In this document: positions 59,548-64,000 of the stretch, one piece after another
Numbering within the stretch: position 1 is the stretch's first letter
Layout of the letters: each line of letters opens with the position of its first letter
Program-made: the position numbers and the translations under genes
The notes under the pieces: generated by a model
What the model was told of the DNA's origin: nothing
Database searches by the model: none
The model's input: only the letters and a program-made list of their open reading frames with translations
Assembly: GCA_030295235.1 (NCBI GenBank)
Contig: AP026157.1
Span: forward strand, 406,602-470,601
DNA from: Fistulifera solaris
Lineage: Eukaryota; Bacillariophyta; Bacillariophyceae; Naviculales; Stauroneidaceae
Direction: 5' to 3'
Length of the DNA: 64,000 bases

Positions 59548-61048
59548 ATGGAAGGCGATTACTATGATTACGAAAAGAATTTATCAAGAAGTTTCGACTC
59601 CTCGGATCAAAATGGAAAGCATTTTGATTCTAGGAAAAGGCAACGAATGGAAGCGCCAACCTTTTCGGACCTCAAAGGATCGCCTTTGAGTGCAAACACG
59701 CCAGCACACTCAGCATCAGCCAAAGGTAAGCAATCTCGCATTGTTTGATTATCAAACGGCAGCAGCATCACCGCATAATTGATTTGATTTGACTGTCCCA
59801 CGGTAACTGACGCATTTTCTTACTTGGCTGTTTTAACTCTTACAAAATTTCGCTTCGCAGATCGATCGGCGTTTCACAGCAATTATTATTCCGACGACGT
59901 AGACGGCACCAGTCCAAGTCCATCAATTCACCAGCATCCATACTACAATTATGATTACTCCGAAAGGCGCACAAGCGGTCGCTCTTACCCAGGTGAGGCG
60001 GAATTATCAATTTTCGATCATCCCAGTCTACAAGGATCACACGATATCTCACAATTTGTGCGATGTTTTCTGTGTCTTGCAAAATTTAGTTCCCCCCTAC
60101 AAGCAACAGCCGTTTCCACAATATGGCGAGCACGCTGCTTCCTATTCTCACCCGTCAGTCACTTCCACGGATGTAAGCTCTGAGAGGCCGGCTTATTACC
60201 CCGACAATCCGCATCATTCATCGGGTCACTATGCACCTGTCCATTGGGATCCTTACAGCTATCATCACTATCATCACTATCAACAATTTCAACACACACA
60301 ACAACCCTGGAACAATCCTATTTCGAGATATCCTTTGAAAGACGATTCCCAGAATAGCGGTGCGGGTCCGCATTCATCGTTTCAGTACCCAAGCAAAGAC
60401 GAGCGACCTCCGGATTTTGTGCCGCCCGCAGCTCCTCCTTACCCATATTACTTCACCAATTACCCTGTACACTATCCACATCCACAACATGATTCCAGTT
60501 ACGGGAAAGGGCCACCGCTGAACTCTTTTATTCGGGCCCAGACGGAATGCCGCTGCACCCCGAAGACATGCCCCCTCCGCGGACCATGTCACTTTACATG
60601 GCATGCGACGAAGATCGTCTTTCCGAGTATCAATGTCTGGCACGAAAACAGATTGAAGTATTTTCAGCCACTTATTCCGATTTGAAAATGACGGTGCAAG
60701 GACGCAATCGTCAGGTCCTTCCGGGGCAAGTGGGCATCCGATGTCGTTTTTGTTCGCATATTCCCGTCAAAAAAACAAGCGCGGGCGTCAGTCTACTACC
60801 CATCCAAACTCGATTGCATCTATCAAGCAGCACAAAACATGGCGTCCGTTCATTTGGCAAAGTACTGCTCGTTCGTTCCGGAAGATATTAGAAGCGAGTT
60901 GCAGCGACACATGAAAGACCGAAAGTCTTCCGCAGGCGGCGGGAAGGAGTATTGGGCAGTGAGTGCTCGGTCCTTGGGGATTGAAGAATGCGATGGACGA
61001 CTCCGTTTCGCAACTCCGATTACCGACGACTCCTCACGTGCGACCTAG
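59548..61048 (+). CDS. CCHC zinc-binding-like protein, tandem copy 3
   Basis: Exons 59548-59725, 59861-59992 and 60090-61048; the introns of 135 and 97 bp are both phase 1. The N-terminus (MEGDYYDYEKNLSRSFDSSD) is followed by Tyr/His/Pro-rich sequence (HWDPYSYHHYHHYQQFQ). The conserved domain starts near 60600: SEYQCLARKQIEVFSATYSD, IRCRFCSHIPVKK, then VYYPSKLDCIYQAAQNM and VHLAKYC. Here the second His of the other copies is Tyr, so Cys is the likely fourth zinc ligand. Two frame changes, near 60500-60530 and 60785-60800, are needed. It is the most diverged of the three paralogues. Confidence 0.68.
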
Positions 61049-61179
61049 AGCGATGATACAGCAAATCTTAAATTAAATGAGATCGAATTCACACTAGGAA
61101 ACGATCTCCGACACGAACAACGACTGAGCTAGCTGACTCAACAAAAGAGTATTTGTGTAATAATATTACCGAATTAGAG

Positions 61180-62939
61180 TTAACCTAAATTCAGTTCATC
61201 ATGTAGGTGAAAATCAGTCCTCTCTGACAAAGTAGTCGGTAGCAAAAGGTTGACACTGTCTTCGCCGTCGTCCAAGTGAAATGTGCTCAGATCGATCTTT
61301 GGTACCACAAAAACTGCGAAGACTACCGTGAATCCCTGCAAAGCAGCCTTTGATTGTTTTACGTTCATTCGATAAATAAATATGTAAGCAACAGTTCAAT
61401 TTGATGCAACCACAGTACTATTCCGAGCTTTCTATTTCACTCACCTTGCCAAACTGAAACACCTCTTGTCGAGCAGCCTGAGCCAGTGGACCGATTTCTC
61501 CTCCCGCGTAAAATCCCAGACAAGGAATATTTGGAAAGGCCTTTCGAAATCGCTTTGCATCCGCCATCTCCTCGCGTAATAAATGGCTTGCTTCCGGTCC
61601 ACGCCCATTACAACTAATCATGAGAGCCCCTAAGAGCTCTTCATCTTTCAATGCGTCTTGCAGTTGCTGCATTCGCAAATCCATATCTTGCAAGCACGCG
61701 TCTCCGTTAATTTCAAAAAGGTCCATGTTCTTTCCTTGCAACGACTCACTTCCCATAGATGCATCAAACAGTAAAAAGAAGTCGACCATGCTCGAAAGTT
61801 GATGCACGTTGCATAATGTGAAGCCATCTTCATCCGGGTTGCGAAGCCCCACTAGCGAGGCTCGACCGAACTGCCGCATCATTTCCATGTACGTGTACAC
61901 CTTTCCTGTAGATCGATCTTCAATACTCGATATCTGGTGATACGGTGGCGCCGAGGAATCGGGAAAAATAAATCCGTCGTCGCCAAACCGTAAATACTGT
62001 GCTTCTTTGACCCAAAACGACGTCTCGGGTCGTGGCGGACCCATCAATGTCATACTGCGCATACCCCGTGACACCACCGAGCGTACCGGCACATCTCCTC
62101 CCATCATAATACCGAACACCCCTTCTTCCACCGTCTCGGCTATGTACTGCTGTCCTTGAACTATGTGCATTAAGTTTGAAACCAAGCTCTGTTTTTCCTC
62201 GACACCAATGGTCACGGAGCAACCCAAGTCTCTCATGATATTGTTCACTTCCAGTTCGGACAAGTTGGCAACGTCACCGGGCAGACTGCTGCTCGGGAGC
62301 GAGATAAAACCACTGGTACAGACTCCGCCTACAATTGTCGCTTGTGGGTATTTGTTTTGAATGAGTAAAATTGTCGATTCGAGTTTGGCGTAGCACAAAT
62401 TCTCCCCACACGCAAATATCATACAGACTTTGCAGTCGAATGAATTGTTGTCGTTGTCGCGTAGAATCTGATGCATGTCGCCTTGTTCCCCACTCTCCAA
62501 AAGAAAAGGAAGTATTGTGACGTCAGGGAAGCTTCCCAGCATAAGTGAATCACGGCTGCTACATTCAACTTCAGAAGACACACAACATTGAATACTTGCT
62601 GCCATTACACCCAGTTGAATTGTATCGGTCGGCAAGAATTGAGAAAGCAAATCTTCGGGCGGCGTACTTCCGAAATCGGCCTTGCCGAAGTAAAGAAACC
62701 AAACTGGGCTTGCATTGCAACTGCTGCACCGCGTCGCGACATACTTCGGGAAACGTGCGTTGGCGAGTTCGTACTTGCGGAATACGCGAGGTAGAAGCTA
62801 CCAACTGCGGTCCTCGCAATTTTTGGAAGCTGCGCACCAAGAATAAGAAGCGTTTCGACGTTGCCGCCAATCTTCCCGAATCCGGTACAGCGAGATACTG
62901 GATCACGTGCAAGAGCAAATCGGAATTCAAGACGTCCAT
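61180..62939 (-). CDS. FBXO22-like F-box and FIST-domain protein
   Basis: Exon 1 at 62939-61445 and exon 2 at 61335-61180; the 109-bp intron (GTGAGT to TTTGCAG) restores QFGKGFTVVFAVFVV, like the end of FBXO22. Start chosen at the ATG giving MDVLNSDLLLHVIQYLAVPD, a clean F-box; longer upstream sequence is basic and unconserved. FIST_N (PVWFLYFGKADFGST) and FIST_C (CNGRGPEASHLLREE, IPCLGFYAGGEIGPL) follow. F-box proteins recruit targets to SCF ubiquitin ligases; FIST domains are thought to bind small ligands. A one-base shift is needed near 62690-62705, in an A/C-run region. This is the last gene before the telomere, about 0.86 kb away, and is transcribed away from it. Confidence 0.83.
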
Positions 62940-63800
62940 TTTAGTGCGAGAAGTGAAAGAAAAAGAATGCAGATTGTTAATTAAGAATGATAGGTCTCGA
63001 TGATTCTCAATGATTTTGCTGTTGATTGATTTTTTTTGACGACGACGACACACTTCTTTTCGTCGCTCGTGACGAAAGCTCGGTGAGCAACAATCCAAAA
63101 AATACTATACAAGCAAGTGTAGAAAGGAAAGTGAATATGAATTAAAGTGTATACTACCTTTTCTTGGCGTAATTGTCAGTCATGAGCATTTTTGAGTCAT
63201 GAGCCGTGTGTCACGATTTACGATTGACACGTGGTACACTGTTAACGCATTCGAAACGGCTACTTAACGCTCACCGCTCACCCATCCGCCACTTTCGTTA
63301 TCCTGCGCCAAAGACAAAGAAGAAAAAAAAGCTCTCGATGCCATCAATGAATGAATGCATGATCAATATAAAACCTTTCATAGACAGAGAATATAAGCGG
63401 TGATGCTACCAAAAGAAATGCGAGGGAGTATTCCGGTTTTTTCTGAAGGTTCAAGCGAATTATCGTGCACTACTTGCTTTGTAAGCCTGCCGACGAAGGA
63501 TCATCTCACGCTCTTTTGAATCGATCGTTCGCCCCTTGCAGTAATGCTGCGTGAAGCTCCACATCCGATCTTATATCAGCTTTACAACGCAATAAATACA
63601 CGAAGCGGGTCATTACGATTCACCAAAATGATTTGCCAATTACAGCGGAAATTTTTGTCCGAGACGGAAAATGCTCCGTCGCCAATCTTACAAGAATTCA
63701 TGCTCTCTGACAATTTTCTTAGCAAGTTTGAGTCATGTTAGTGACTGATTTTCCATAGTATTTGTGTAGTCTACTACTTATACTACACAGAGACGGCGCT
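62940..63800. other. Subtelomeric spacer
   Basis: About 860 bp between the last gene and the telomere. No gene, array or terminal repeat family is evident; the sequence looks unique. Confidence 0.6.
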
Positions 63801-64000
63801 AGGGTTAGGGTTAGGGTTAGGGTTAGGGTTAGGGTTAGGGTTAGGGTTGGGGTTGGGGTTAGGGGTTGAGGGTTAGGGTTAGGGTTAGGGTTGGGGTTAG
63901 GGTTAGGGTTAGGGTTGGGGTTGAGGGTTAGGGTTAGGGTTAGGGTTAGGGTTGGGGTTAGGGTTAGGGTTAGGGTTAGGGTTAGGGTTAGGGTTAGGGT
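63801..64000 (+). repeat. Telomere, TTAGGG repeats
   Basis: AGGGTTAGGG repeats run to the last base, G-rich strand toward the chromosome end, so this is a right-hand chromosome terminus. Variant units TTGGGG and TTGAGGG are interspersed between about 63846 and 63958; the last ~45 bp are pure TTAGGG. Confidence 0.98.

Overview
The window is the end of a nuclear chromosome from a unicellular stramenopile alga, most likely a pennate diatom. It ends at the right in about 200 bp of TTAGGG-type telomere. Genes are compact, with GT-AG introns of about 60-165 bp. One protein (44195-44596) has a signal peptide ending in an S-A-F junction, the mark of import into a secondary red-type plastid. A Copia element and acidic, Pro/Thr-rich membrane proteins also fit a diatom. 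The assignment is inferred from these features; no species is named.

Layout, left to right. 1-18 kb: three tandem-repeat arrays (190-720, 4005-6765, 16855-17715) that share the dyad core CCAGA-N3-TCTGG. Between them lie a secreted heme peroxidase/alpha-dioxygenase-like gene, a small unknown gene, a PH + RelA/SpoT-like fold protein, an acidic hypothetical protein and a KDM5-like JmjN/JmjC/C5HC2 demethylase. 17.7-36.9 kb: an RluA-type pseudouridine synthase, two single-pass membrane proteins, and a duplicated secreted-protein gene (intact at 21978-23552, broken at 31602-33178). The two copies are separated by a 6.7 kb Copia retrotransposon with identical 213-bp LTRs, a 5-bp target duplication and a half-tRNA-type primer site. 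A GPI/tail-anchored surface protein follows. 36.9-54 kb: housekeeping genes, namely an ASPM-like spindle protein with many IQ motifs, an LRR protein, a plastid-targeted small protein, a UBE2O/BIRC6-type E2 with three SUMO-interaction-like motifs, and a BIG-type Sec7 ARF-GEF. 54-64 kb: degenerate direct repeats, three tandem paralogues of a CCHC zinc-binding-like family, an FBXO22-like F-box/FIST gene, and the telomere.

A recurring oddity is that most conserved genes need one or more single-base shifts to read through, often at A or T runs. The Copia element has identical LTRs yet many frame breaks. Residual assembly indels are therefore more likely than widespread decay, but raw reads are needed to decide. 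The best candidates for something undescribed are the CCAGA-N3-TCTGG dyad satellites, the tandem CCHC family and the SUMO-motif E2.
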